From: Lachnospiraceae bacterium
GTDB taxonomy: Bacteria; Bacillota_A; Clostridia; Lachnospirales; Lachnospiraceae
Direction of reading: 5' to 3'
Assembly (NCBI GenBank): GCA_016287765.1
Contig: JAEEWS010000015.1
Span: 1-51,381, forward strand
DNA length: 51,381 nt
Below the pieces are notes generated by a model. It searched no databases and was not told the origin of the DNA. It saw only the letters and a list, made by a program, of their open reading frames with translations. The position numbers and the translations under genes were made by a program. This document shows, in pieces, positions 1 through 7,959 of this stretch (its first letter is position 1; every line of letters begins with the position of its first letter).

Positions 1-1
1 G

Positions 2-147
2 AATGTTTGCTCGAATGCTCGTGCATGAAAACGCAGGTGTAGCGGGCTACTCCGAGGCTTTCATGTACGGGCAGTCGGGTAAACAGGCAAGCATTGGGTC
101 CAGTTATTTAATAACCGATGTACTAGTACATCGATTCACCAAGGACT
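2..147 (+). ncRNA. Unidentified structured RNA-like segment
   Basis: No protein is supported here, but the sequence folds extensively. Bases 2-10 pair with 87-95 (9 bp, one G-U). Bases 16-30 pair with 59-73 (15 bp, two G-U). A small GTAG/CTAC hairpin (39-50) caps that arm. Bases 97-101 pair with 143-147 and enclose two hairpins, 103-115 and the near-perfect palindrome 116-133. The G-U pairs favour transcription on the plus strand. It lies just upstream of the CarD-like gene promoter and may begin left of the window. I could not match it to tmRNA, RNase P, 6S, SRP RNA, 5S rRNA or a riboswitch class I know, so identity is open. Confidence 0.4.
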
Positions 148-178
148 GAAAAGCGGTTTGTTAAATTAAAAACGGAGG

Positions 179-207
179 TTACATTTTTTTCTGTATTGTG
201 CTATAAT
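179..207 (+). promoter_or_regulatory. Probable sigma-A promoter of the CarD-like gene
   Basis: A perfect TATAAT at 202-207 has a weak TTACAT 17 bases upstream (179-184). Transcription would start near 214, about 38 bases before the GTG start of the CarD-like gene. Confidence 0.55.
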
Positions 208-251
208 ATACTTTAGGGGAAATGCGGGGCTTAGAAAGGAAATGGTGAGAC

Positions 252-764
252 GTGTTCAAAAAAGGAGATTTAGTACAATACGGTAACAATGGTGTCTGTT
301 GTGTTGAAGACATTGTTCAGGGGATGCCCGGTCTAAACAGCGATACGGAATATTATATCCTGGTCCCTATAAACAATAGGAACAATATGATATATCTGCC
401 GACAGACAACGAAAAAGCAAAGGTTCGACCTGTGATGAAGCAGGACGAGGCCAAAAAAGTCCTTAACGGGATAGACAGTTTGAATGAATATGTGATAGAC
501 AACGAAAAACAATGCGAGATAGTTTACAAGGAAGCCATTTATTCACTGGATTGTGTTAAATGGATGGAATTACTTAAGACATTGTGTGTGAGAAAGCAGA
601 CAAGAGCTTTAAACGGTAAAAAAGTTACTTCTACAGACGAAAGATATTTCAAAAATGTTTCAAGCAAATTGACGGAAGAGTTCAGTGTTTCTTTGGGACA
701 GGAAGAAGCTGAAAAACAGATCAGTCATGTCATAGAAATCTTTGAAGGTTGTGTTTCTTTATAG
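252..764 (+). CDS. CarD/CdnL-family RNA polymerase-binding regulator
   Basis: 170 residues, a usual length for this family. The N-terminus (KKGDLVQYGNNGVCCVEDI, residues 3-21) is the start of the CarD_CdnL_TRCF domain, a Tudor-like fold also found in Mfd. In characterised members it contacts the RNA polymerase beta subunit and stabilises open complexes, notably at rRNA promoters. The rest is predicted helical and would be the DNA-contacting part. The start is a GTG preceded by AGAAAGGA (233-240); no in-frame ATG fits. It appears monocistronic, with a perfect -10 upstream. The cytoplasmic, transcriptional role comes from the family; targets here are unknown. Confidence 0.85.
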   Translation: MFKKGDLVQYGNNGVCCVEDIVQGMPGLNSDTEYYILVPINNRNNMIYLPTDNEKAKVRPVMKQDEAKKVLNGIDSLNEYVIDNEKQCEIVYKEAIYSLDCVKWMELLKTLCVRKQTRALNGKKVTSTDERYFKNVSSKLTEEFSVSLGQEEAEKQISHVIEIFEGCVSL

Positions 765-813
765 TGTATAAATCAGCAGGGTTATAGAAAATTAATAAAG
801 TTAATTATTCTAT

Positions 814-842
814 TTGTTGTATTTCACGTCGCTGTGTATTAT
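814..842 (+). promoter_or_regulatory. Probable sigma-A promoter for the 884-2834 gene group
   Basis: TTGTTG (814-819), a 17-base spacer and TATTAT (837-842) lie upstream of the zinc-ribbon membrane protein gene. The next three genes follow on the same strand without an evident terminator, so it may drive all of them. Confidence 0.5.
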
Positions 843-883
843 TCTTTTTATTTATAAAGAATTTTACACGGAGGCGATTTTTT

Positions 884-1315
884 ATGAGGGCAAATGGATT
901 TTTTAAAAGGCTGGGAAACAGCTTTAGAAATTTTATGTACGGAAGGTACGGCCTGGACGGTTTGGGGAAACTGATCCTGGTGGTGGGACTTGTTGTGATG
1001 CTGGCATCGGGCTTTGTCCCCAATGTATATGCCAGAAGGACCATGTACGTGATCTCCTGGGGGCTTATTATCTGGGAGTATTTCAGAATGTTTTCAACCC
1101 GCAGGGAAAAGAGGGTAAAGGAAAACTATGCATACTATTCCATGTTAAATGCAATAAAAGGTGTATTCGGCTTCGGACCTGACGGAAATTACAAATTCTT
1201 TAAGTGCCCCGGCTGCAAAAAGAAGGTGAGAGTGCCTAAGAATCACGGGAAGATCGAGATCACCTGCAGAAACTGCGGCACTGTTTTTACGGGATATACA
1301 GGTAAAAGAAAATAG
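884..1315 (+). CDS. Membrane protein with C-terminal zinc ribbon
   Basis: 143 residues. Two hydrophobic segments (about 29-46 and 53-70) follow a short basic N-terminus. The cytoplasmic-looking C-terminus has a four-cysteine zinc ribbon: CPGC at 108-111 and CRNC at 128-131, with basic residues between the pairs. The start has a good site (CGGAGGCG, 870-877). It leads a group with the DUF5685 and J-domain genes, 15 bases apart from the former. No enzymatic motif is visible. I infer a membrane-anchored nucleic-acid- or protein-binding ribbon; the function is unknown. Confidence 0.75.
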   Translation: MRANGFFKRLGNSFRNFMYGRYGLDGLGKLILVVGLVVMLASGFVPNVYARRTMYVISWGLIIWEYFRMFSTRREKRVKENYAYYSMLNAIKGVFGFGPDGNYKFFKCPGCKKKVRVPKNHGKIEITCRNCGTVFTGYTGKRK

Positions 1316-1330
1316 TTACGGGGATACGCT

Positions 1331-2164
1331 ATGTTCGGATATGTCAACATCAATAAAAATGAACTTAAGATCAAGGACTTTAATAAATACAGAGCCTATT
1401 ACTGCGGTGTGTGTCATTCGCTGAGGAAGCGCCTGGGTACAATGGGCAGACTGTCGTTGAGCTTTGACATGACCTTTTTGGCCCTGCTCCTTGACGGACT
1501 CTATGATCTTGACAGCGTATCGGAAATGAAGAGATGTGCGCCACACATGATAAAGGCTCATGAAAGTATGGCGGGGGAAGCCTGTACATATGCTGCCGAT
1601 ATGAACATTCTGCTGGCCTATGACAATCTGGAGGATAAGTGGTACGATTCCCGAAATGTTGGAGCCAAGACCGGAGCTTTGTATTTAAAGCGTAAAAGAG
1701 ACAGGATAGCGAAGCTTTATCCCCGACAGGCTAAGGCGATAGAAGACTATATAGAAAGGCTGCATGAAGCTGAAAAATCCGGTGAAAAGGGTATAGAAAC
1801 CGCAGCCGGACTAACGGGCGAGATGCTTGGCGAAATATATGCCTTTAAAGACGATGAATGGGCCGATACACTTAGAAAACTGGGATTTTTTATAGGCAAG
1901 TTCATATATTTTGCCGACGCCTATGAGGATTTTGAAAAGGACAAAAAGAACGGTCAATACAATCCTTTTGTACTGAACAACACAGATCTTAAGAACACGG
2001 GCATGGACATCCTCACCATGATGGCTGCTGAGGCCGCCAGGATGTTTGAAATGCTTCCTGTGGACAAAAACATAGATATTTTAAGGAATATAATCTATTC
2101 GGGCATATGGGGAAGGATCAATACTATAAACGAAGGGGAAGATAAAGATGACAGATCCGTATAA
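1331..2164 (+). CDS. DUF5685 family protein
   Basis: 277 residues with the signature N-terminus of DUF5685: [13 protein letters not shown] followed by [12 protein letters not shown] (about 20-31), whose Cys25, Cys28 and His29 resemble a metal site. More conserved-looking Cys/His residues ([22 protein letters not shown]) and [17 protein letters not shown] fit an all-helical fold vaguely like polyprenyl synthases. That last comparison is my inference. The gene overlaps the J-domain gene by 17 bases, which implies translational coupling and a shared process. The family is widespread in Clostridia and, to my knowledge, uncharacterised. No signal peptide or membrane span is evident. Confidence 0.8.
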   Translation: MFGYVNINKNELKIKDFNKYRAYYCGVCHSLRKRLGTMGRLSLSFDMTFLALLLDGLYDLDSVSEMKRCAPHMIKAHESMAGEACTYAADMNILLAYDNLEDKWYDSRNVGAKTGALYLKRKRDRIAKLYPRQAKAIEDYIERLHEAEKSGEKGIETAAGLTGEMLGEIYAFKDDEWADTLRKLGFFIGKFIYFADAYEDFEKDKKNGQYNPFVLNNTDLKNTGMDILTMMAAEAARMFEMLPVDKNIDILRNIIYSGIWGRINTINEGEDKDDRSV

Positions 2165-2834
2165 GGTCCTCGGCGTTCCGAGAAACGCCGATATGGATGA
2201 CATAAAAAAACAATACAGAAATCTGAGCAGGAAATATCATCCGGATGCTAATGTGAACAATCCCAACAAGGACCAGGCGGAAGAAAAATTTAAGGAGATC
2301 CAGGCTGCTTATCACCAGATAGTTAAAGACCGTGAGCGGGGCTACACGGGAGATTATGATGAGAGACAGAACGAAAGAAGCTATGATCAATACGAGGATC
2401 CCTTCGGTTTCGGCTTTGGAGGGTTTGGCTTCGGCGGTTACGGAAGACAGAGAGCCAACGATTACGGGAATGATAATACCTATATAACGGCTGCGGCCAA
2501 TTACATTTCCGCCGGCAGGTACAGAGAGGCGCTGAATGCCTTAAGCAACGTGGGAGCGGGAGACAGGACGGCTGAATGGTATTACTACAGTGCGTTGGCA
2601 AATTCCGGTATCGGAAACAATGTGGCTGCGCTGGAACATGCGAGAACTGCCGCGCAGATGGATCCTTCCAACAGGAATTACGCAAATCTGGTATCTTCTC
2701 TGGAATCCGGAGGAAGATGGTACACCGACAGAAGGGCGGGATACACCGAATATTCCGGAATGGGGAAGATCTGCCTGTACTGCCTGGCTTTACAATGCTG
2801 TACGGGAGGCAGCGGGTTCCTTTGCTGTCTGTGA
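2148..2834 (+). CDS. J-domain (DnaJ-like) protein with TPR-like region and Cys-rich tail
   Basis: 228 residues. The J domain (about 1-65) carries the HPD motif in KYHPDANV that stimulates Hsp70 ATPase. A G/F-rich linker ([14 protein letters not shown], about 85-98) follows, then a helical-repeat region (about 105-185) resembling TPRs, then a tail with six cysteines in the last 20 residues. It lacks the DnaJ zinc-finger and substrate domains, so it is a class III co-chaperone, not DnaJ itself. Ribosome binding site AAGGGGAAG lies inside the DUF5685 gene. A terminator follows at 2852-2900. Cys-rich tails recur in Lachnospiraceae J-proteins as I recall them; their role is unknown. Confidence 0.85.
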   Translation: MTDPYKVLGVPRNADMDDIKKQYRNLSRKYHPDANVNNPNKDQAEEKFKEIQAAYHQIVKDRERGYTGDYDERQNERSYDQYEDPFGFGFGGFGFGGYGRQRANDYGNDNTYITAAANYISAGRYREALNALSNVGAGDRTAEWYYYSALANSGIGNNVAALEHARTAAQMDPSNRNYANLVSSLESGGRWYTDRRAGYTEYSGMGKICLYCLALQCCTGGSGFLCCL

Positions 2835-2851
2835 TCTTTAAAATGCAAATA

Positions 2852-2900
2852 AATAAGGTTCTTTTCTCATACTCCAAATGATGAAAAGAACCTTATTTTT
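2852..2900 (+). terminator. Rho-independent terminator after the J-domain gene
   Basis: A perfect 15-bp stem (2852-2866 with 2883-2897) and a 16-base loop precede a T-run. The A/T symmetry means it could also serve the minus-strand gene ending at 2944. Confidence 0.85.
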
Positions 2901-2943
2901 GTGCTCCGGTAGGCTGACGGAACACTGCTAAAATGAACATTTA

Positions 2944-3282
2944 TCAGCTGAAGCGAAAGAGCGTTCTTGTCGCTCTTTTTTTACGTCTGTAAAGATATAC
3001 ACGGAACCTGCATATCAGCTTTCTTACGAAGGGACGAAGAAAGATCAAAAAGCAAAGGCCGGAAAAGACAAGGGCCGTGTGATAAAGAGCCAGTTCGGTG
3101 CCTGTAAGAGAAAGGATGTAGCTTTCGGGAACAAAGAATCTGGTACAGAAAAGGCAGATCATCACAGTTCCCGCAAACACGGGTCGAAGATAGGAAAAGT
3201 CCATTTCGTTCAGGGTATAAAGCATACGGTAAAGGGCGATCCTGTGTCTTAATGAAAAATTCGAATTGATAAAACCTATCAT
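2944..3282 (-). CDS. Small two-span membrane protein downstream of LysR
   Basis: 112 residues from the ATG at 3282, which has AAAGGAG seven bases upstream; the frame could extend to a TTG at 3297, but that would sit on the ribosome site. Two hydrophobic stretches (about 36-58 and 66-85) are followed by a very basic tail (RKLICRFRVYLYRRKKRATRT), suggesting a cytoplasmic C-terminus. It begins 21 bases after the LysR stop, so the two are probably cotranscribed. I recognise no family; function unknown. It is short but supported by its start site and context. Confidence 0.6.
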   Translation of the reverse strand: MIGFINSNFSLRHRIALYRMLYTLNEMDFSYLRPVFAGTVMICLFCTRFFVPESYILSLTGTELALYHTALVFSGLCFLIFLRPFVRKLICRFRVYLYRRKKRATRTLFRFS

Positions 3283-3303
3283 AATGACTCCTTTCAAGAG
3301 AGG

Positions 3304-4200
3304 CTATCTGTATATATCAAGAAATGAACTCAGGGCTTTGGACTGGAGAGACACCTTGTCATAACAAAGCCCCACGCTTCTTTTTGAACCCCCGAGTGAC
3401 AGGGGGAGTTCCGTTAATCTGTTTTTCTTAAGATCATCAAGTACAAATTCCTTTATCACAGCGGCTATTCCCACTCCTGAAAGAGCAAATTCGGGAAGAG
3501 AATCCGGGTTTGATATACCGGTGATATAGGAGGGGATGATCTGGTTAAAATCCAGGATGGAATCAATGTGATGTCTGGTGTAACTGTTTTCTTCGGGAAG
3601 GAAAAGGACTCCCTTTTCAAAGATCTCCTTTGACCGGACATCGATCCCTATTGACTGCTGTCTTTTAACATAGTCCGGAGAAGCTGCGAATGTATCCGTC
3701 AACTGCATTATTTCCATATATTCCAAACGGTGGAGAGAGGGCGGACGGCTTATCAGCGCCACATCCAAAAGATCATTTTCCACTTTTGACATGATATCCG
3801 CGGTGTTACCCAGAAGGATCTGAGGTTTCATGTGGGGGCAGCGCTTCATGAATTCTTTGAGCCGCGGCATAAGAAGATGTCCGCAAAGAGAAGTGCTGGC
3901 GCCGATCCTTAAGGTGCCCAGACCGAGAGAATTTATCCTCTCAATGGACCTCTGGGCCTGAGCCAGAGAATCGAAAGCGGTTCTGGTGTGTTCGTAGAGG
4001 ATCTCTCCTTCTTCGGTAAGTCTTACACCCCTGGAATTTCTAATAAACAACTTCACGGACAGGCCTTCCTCCAGCTTTGCAAGACTGCGGCTTACAGCAG
4101 GCTGGCTTATCAAAAGCTCCTTGGCGGCAGCGGAAAGATTACCCCGCTTCGCCACGGTGTTAAAAACGAGATATGAAGTTAAATTTGGTGCTTCCGACAT
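3304..4200 (-). CDS. LysR-family transcriptional regulator
   Basis: 298 residues, standard for LysR proteins. The winged HTH occupies about residues 1-65 (NLSAAAKELLISQPAVSRSL), followed by the linker helix and a periplasmic-binding-protein-like effector domain (about 90-295). The start ATG has GGAGG upstream. Its own promoter lies at 4284-4312 and a LysR-type inverted repeat at 4242-4258, inside the leader, suggesting autoregulation. The upstream ABC operon runs divergently and is the obvious candidate target, although regulated neighbours of LysR proteins must be tested. The ligand cannot be told from sequence. Confidence 0.9.
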   Translation of the reverse strand: MSEAPNLTSYLVFNTVAKRGNLSAAAKELLISQPAVSRSLAKLEEGLSVKLFIRNSRGVRLTEEGEILYEHTRTAFDSLAQAQRSIERINSLGLGTLRIGASTSLCGHLLMPRLKEFMKRCPHMKPQILLGNTADIMSKVENDLLDVALISRPPSLHRLEYMEIMQLTDTFAASPDYVKRQQSIGIDVRSKEIFEKGVLFLPEENSYTRHHIDSILDFNQIIPSYITGISNPDSLPEFALSGVGIAAVIKEFVLDDLKKNRLTELPLSLGGSKRSVGLCYDKVSLQSKALSSFLDIYR

Positions 4201-4212
4201 CGGAGAACCTCC

Positions 4213-4258
4213 GTAAACCGATTTGCCAAGAGGTAAACCGATATAACAAAATGTTATA
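4213..4258. promoter_or_regulatory. Repeat-rich LysR control site: two direct repeats plus inverted repeat
   Basis: GTAAACCGAT occurs at 4213-4222 and again at 4233-4242, exactly 20 bases apart, i.e. about two helical turns. The second copy abuts a perfect inverted repeat, TATAACA-AAA-TGTTATA (4242-4258), of the T-N11-A LysR box type. All of it lies between the LysR promoter and the LysR start codon. Confidence 0.5.
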
Positions 4259-4283
4259 GTATGTTAAAATTATATGCAAAAAG

Positions 4284-4312
4284 ATTATAACATAAGGGAA
4301 AAAACCTTGCAA
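4284..4312 (-). promoter_or_regulatory. Promoter of the LysR gene
   Basis: On the minus strand TTGCAA (4307-4312), a 17-base spacer and a perfect TATAAT (4284-4289) precede LysR. The transcript would have a leader of about 75 bases containing the operator-like repeats. Confidence 0.65.
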
Positions 4313-4439
4313 GGGAAATGTTAAAAAATAATGAACGAAATTTTGAGGTCATCCTTCCGCACTTTAATCCCGGGCGAAGGCGACAGGACACAATATGTTC
4401 ACAAAATATGCGAAAATAAAACGTATTGTTTGTTTAACA

Positions 4440-4469
4440 TCAAGAAGTGCGCTTTTGTGCATATATATG
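4440..4469 (+). promoter_or_regulatory. Possible promoter of the ABC exporter operon
   Basis: TTGTTT (4440-4445) lies 16-18 bases from TATATA/TATATG (4462-4469), within the perfect palindrome GCATATATATGC (4459-4470). The remainder of the 336-base gap 4201-4536 holds the LysR control site and no convincing gene. Confidence 0.35.
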
Positions 4470-4536
4470 CTCGACCTTTTTGTGCTTTTTATGTGGGAGG
4501 AGAGGGCAGAATAAACTTTTGAGGAGGAAATGTACT

Positions 4537-5607
4537 TTGATCGAGGTTAAAAATCTGACCAAGAGATACGAGGATCATCTTGCTGTCGATAATCTTTCCT
4601 TTACCGTAAACAAGGGAGAAATATTGGGATTTTTGGGACCCAACGGTGCAGGAAAATCAACTACAATGAACATTCTGACCGGATATATTTCGCCTACCGA
4701 AGGAAGTATCATGATCAACGGTATCGATATGGTGAAAAAGCCGGAAAAGGCAAAAAAATGTATAGGCTATCTTCCTGAACAGCCTCCTCTCTATCCGGAT
4801 ATGAAGGTGAGAGAGTATCTTGGTTTTGTTGCCGAATTAAAGGGAATATCAGGCAAAAAAGAAAGAACGGAAGCTGTTAATGAGGCAATGGAAAAAACAG
4901 GCACCGCAGATGTTGCGGAGAGACTCATAAAGCATCTTTCTAAGGGCTATAAACAAAGAGTGGGAATAGCTCAGGCCATTGTGACAAAGCCGGAGATAGT
5001 CATACTTGATGAGCCCACGGTGGGGCTGGATCCGGTACAGATAATCGAGATCAGGGATCTTATAAAGAGCTTTGCCATCGACCATACGGTAATCTTAAGT
5101 TCCCACATCCTTTCGGAGATCAGTGCGGTCTGCGACAATGTTATGATCATCAATAAGGGCAGATTGATAGTAACGGATACCACGGAAGGACTTTCAAAGC
5201 ATCTTAGTGTAAGGAACGGGATCAAACTTACCGTTAAGGGAGATGAGGCTAAGGCGGTCGAGATCTTGAATTCAATGGAAGGCGTTGAAGAAGTAGAACT
5301 CGTTAAGAAAGAGGAGGACATTATCGAACTTAATGTATATACATCCGAAGGCGTGGATATAAGAGAAAGCATATACTTTGAACTCGCCGGGGCAAGGATC
5401 GCTGTTCTTGAACAGTCGGCTCTTTCCATGGATCTTGAGGAAATGTTCCTGGAATTCATCAAAGAATCCGAGAATAATACCGAAGTGATCCCTGCGGAAA
5501 AAGAAGCTGAAGGATCACCTGCTCCTGAAGAGGCAGTGACCGCTTCGGAGGCAGAAACTGCCGATGACGGGAGAAAGGAGGATGCGAAAGATGAAGGCGA
5601 TCTTTAA
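4537..5607 (+). CDS. ABC transporter ATP-binding protein (GldA-like)
   Basis: 356 residues from a TTG start that has AGGAGG nine bases upstream; upstream in-frame codons lack a site. Walker A GPNGAGKST (34-42), signature LSKGYKQ (about 134-140) and Walker B VILDEP (about 155-160) are intact. A C-terminal domain typical of multidrug/GldA-type ATPases follows. The last ~40 residues form an acidic, Ala/Glu-rich tail that most relatives lack. It overlaps the permease gene by 17 bases. With the permease and the GldG-like protein it makes an ABC-2 exporter; the substrate is unknown. Gliding is not implied. Confidence 0.9.
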   Translation: MIEVKNLTKRYEDHLAVDNLSFTVNKGEILGFLGPNGAGKSTTMNILTGYISPTEGSIMINGIDMVKKPEKAKKCIGYLPEQPPLYPDMKVREYLGFVAELKGISGKKERTEAVNEAMEKTGTADVAERLIKHLSKGYKQRVGIAQAIVTKPEIVILDEPTVGLDPVQIIEIRDLIKSFAIDHTVILSSHILSEISAVCDNVMIINKGRLIVTDTTEGLSKHLSVRNGIKLTVKGDEAKAVEILNSMEGVEEVELVKKEEDIIELNVYTSEGVDIRESIYFELAGARIAVLEQSALSMDLEEMFLEFIKESENNTEVIPAEKEAEGSPAPEEAVTASEAETADDGRKEDAKDEGDL

Positions 5608-6454
5608 AAAAGAATTGCGCGGTTATTTTCAGGGGATAATCGGATGGTTTTTCCTTTTCTTCTTTCTTATAATAACCGGAATATATATATATGTAGATAA
5701 TATCCTTGGGGGATATCCCAATTTTGAGGTGGTGCTGGAACCTGTTTCTTTGGTGCTTTGCTTTATGGTACCCATGGTAACCATGAGGTTTATGGCTGAG
5801 GAAAACAAACAAAAGACGGATCAGCTCCTTTTGACTTCGGGAGTGTCTGTGGAAAGGATAGTGCTGGGGAAACTCCTGGCAGCCTGTGCCTTATTGGCTA
5901 TAGCCCTTTTGTTCTGCTGCATTGTACCTCCGGTGCTTTCTGTTTTCGGTAAAGTGAACTTTGCCACAGCCTATGGCGGCATATTGGGATTTTTCCTTAT
6001 GGGTTGTGCTTATATTTCATTGGGAGCTTTTATATCCTGTACCACCGAGCATCAGATACTTGCAGCCATAGTGACCTACGGCGTGATCTTTTTTACATGG
6101 CTCGCTCAAGGCGTTGGGACCCTTTTTGAGACCGATGCCCATACAGCCTATGTGGTTATCGCAATCTTATTGCTGTTGGTGGTATTGGCGGTACATATGC
6201 TTATGAAAAATTCTCTTATCACAGGTATCACAGCACTGCTTACAGAAGGAACCCTTATAGGCATCAACATTTTAAAGCCCGCTCTTCTGGAAGGAAGACT
6301 GGCGGATGTGTTTGGAGCCTTTTCCGTTATAGGAAAGATGGATAATTTCCTGCTCGGAGTCTTTGACCTCAGTGCAGTCGTTTATTATCTGACCATCATA
6401 GCTCTCTTTTATTTCCTGTCTGTGCAGGCAATAAAGAAAAGACGCTGGAATTAG
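5591..6454 (+). CDS. ABC-2 type permease (GldF-like)
   Basis: 287 residues with about six membrane segments, starting MKAIFKKELRGYF, typical of ABC-2 permeases of the GldF type. The ATG at 5591 is chosen because AAGGAGG lies nine bases before it; an ATG at 5582 is too close to that site. A juxtamembrane stretch (MRFMAEENKQKTDQLLLTSG) is characteristic of this subfamily. It partners the preceding ATPase and the following auxiliary protein, six to twelve bases away. Located in the cytoplasmic membrane; substrate unknown. Confidence 0.88.
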   Translation: MKAIFKKELRGYFQGIIGWFFLFFFLIITGIYIYVDNILGGYPNFEVVLEPVSLVLCFMVPMVTMRFMAEENKQKTDQLLLTSGVSVERIVLGKLLAACALLAIALLFCCIVPPVLSVFGKVNFATAYGGILGFFLMGCAYISLGAFISCTTEHQILAAIVTYGVIFFTWLAQGVGTLFETDAHTAYVVIAILLLLVVLAVHMLMKNSLITGITALLTEGTLIGINILKPALLEGRLADVFGAFSVIGKMDNFLLGVFDLSAVVYYLTIIALFYFLSVQAIKKRRWN

Positions 6455-6466
6455 GAGGGGATGATG

Positions 6467-7906
6467 ATGAAAAAGATAAACATTAAGAAGCCCGACTTCA
6501 GATCCATAAGATTTAAGGGCGGAGCCTATACGGCTGTTTTTTCCTTTATCGCCATAGTGTTGGCAGTGGTCATAAATCTGGTATTTATAAAATTGAACAT
6601 AACCTTTGATCTTACTTCCCGGGAACTCTATTCCATAACGGATGAGACAAAGGAATATCTTAAGGGGCTTGAGGACGATATAACCATTTATTATCTGGAG
6701 CCCGAGGGAAATTCCATTGATATGTTCGACAAGATCCTGGAGCAGTTTGAAAAGGCTTCGGATCGCGTGAAGGTGGTAGTGAAGGATCCGGTCCTTTATC
6801 CTGCTTTTGCGTCGGATTACACTGACAGCACCGAGACAAACTATGCACTCATAGTAGTCAACGAAAGCAACGGTAAATATCGTTATCTGGCAGAAGAGGA
6901 CTACGTCATAGTGGAGTATTCCATTGACTATTCCACCTACAACTACGAAGCCAATACCACTGGCCTTGACATGGAAGGACAGATCGATTCTGCCATAGAT
7001 TACGTCACGTCCGACGATATGGCAAAGATATATCAGGTGACCGGCCATGGAGAGGAGGCTCTCGGCGAAGAGACCACTAAACAGATAGAAAAGGCCAACA
7101 TGGAAGTGGAAAGCCTTAAGCTCATGACTGTGGACAGTGTGCCTGAAGATTGCAACGTGCTTTTTATACAGACTCCTCAAAATGATCTCACCGAGGATGA
7201 AGCGGCTCTTTTAAAAGAGTATCTGGCTGCAGGCGGAGAAGCTGTAATAAATTTAAGTTACATGGATACTTACCATCCCAATCTCATGGGTGTGCTGGGA
7301 GAGTACGGTGTAACCCTTTCCGACGGTATTATCATCGACAAGGATAACCGCATGAACAGGACTTATCCCGCTTATTATTTTATCGCAAACGTTACGGCAG
7401 CGGAGATAAATCAGGGCATATATAATGAGAAATATGTGGTTTCCCAGGGATCATCGGCAATTAAAACAGATACCTCCGCCGACAACCTTTATCTTACCAA
7501 CCTTCTTTACACTTCGGGATCGGCTTATCTTAAAAAAGTGGATGCGCCTACCATAGAAAAGGAAGAAGGGGATGAAGAAGGAACCTTCTATTTCGGATGC
7601 CGGATAGACAATACATCCACCGAGACATCCATCTGCGTATTCTCCGGACTGGGACTGTTTGATGACACCTTTGCCAACAAATCCTCCTATGGAAATACAA
7701 ATCTCCTGATCAACAGCATCAAGGCGCTTACAGGATCCAAGGAGTCATCTATGGTAATAAGAGCAATAGATTTTACCGACACGGATTACCTTTCCATTCC
7801 GAGCGCAAGCCTGGCATTGGGCCTTGCAGGAGTGCTGATATTGATACCCGTTGTTATCCTTATTACCGGTATAGTTGTTGTTATAATAAGAAGAAAAAGA
7901 GGATAG
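6467..7906 (+). CDS. GldG-like ABC transporter auxiliary protein
   Basis: 479 residues counted from the third of three consecutive ATGs (6461, 6464, 6467); AGGAGG at 6453-6458 gives best spacing for 6467. One N-terminal membrane span (about 20-42), a large extracytoplasmic region and a C-terminal span ending in RRKRG. The extracytoplasmic part has the GldG/ABC_transp_aux pattern: ITDETKEYLKGLEDDITIYYLEP and a region near residues 190-260 with QVTGHGEEAL and LFIQTP. It is the last gene of the exporter operon, before terminator 7917-7950. Its family is thought to assist transport at the outer membrane face; mechanism unclear. Confidence 0.83.
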   Translation: MKKINIKKPDFRSIRFKGGAYTAVFSFIAIVLAVVINLVFIKLNITFDLTSRELYSITDETKEYLKGLEDDITIYYLEPEGNSIDMFDKILEQFEKASDRVKVVVKDPVLYPAFASDYTDSTETNYALIVVNESNGKYRYLAEEDYVIVEYSIDYSTYNYEANTTGLDMEGQIDSAIDYVTSDDMAKIYQVTGHGEEALGEETTKQIEKANMEVESLKLMTVDSVPEDCNVLFIQTPQNDLTEDEAALLKEYLAAGGEAVINLSYMDTYHPNLMGVLGEYGVTLSDGIIIDKDNRMNRTYPAYYFIANVTAAEINQGIYNEKYVVSQGSSAIKTDTSADNLYLTNLLYTSGSAYLKKVDAPTIEKEEGDEEGTFYFGCRIDNTSTETSICVFSGLGLFDDTFANKSSYGNTNLLINSIKALTGSKESSMVIRAIDFTDTDYLSIPSASLALGLAGVLILIPVVILITGIVVVIIRRKRG

Positions 7907-7916
7907 AAATAATGGA

Positions 7917-7950
7917 AAGGCCCCGTGATCAGATGACCACGGGGCCTTTT
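7917..7950. terminator. Bidirectional terminator between convergent genes
   Basis: An 11-bp GC-rich stem (7917-7927 with 7938-7948) with a 10-base loop and a T-run lies between the convergent GldG-like gene and the minus-strand gene ending at 7960. Confidence 0.85.
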
Positions 7951-7959
7951 CGGATGTGA

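Noticed and set aside
100..150. Resemblance of the left-edge sequence to the 3' end of 23S rRNA (TACTAGTA...AAGGACT)
   Set aside because: The preceding sequence does not match domain VI of 23S rRNA, and the segment forms its own hairpins.
4213..4242. Two identical 10-mers considered as a CRISPR or transposon repeat
   Set aside because: Only two short copies with 10-base spacing in a promoter leader; an operator is more likely.
4331..4522. 63-codon frame upstream of the ABC operon
   Set aside because: No ribosome site, atypical composition, no family; it spans the probable promoter.
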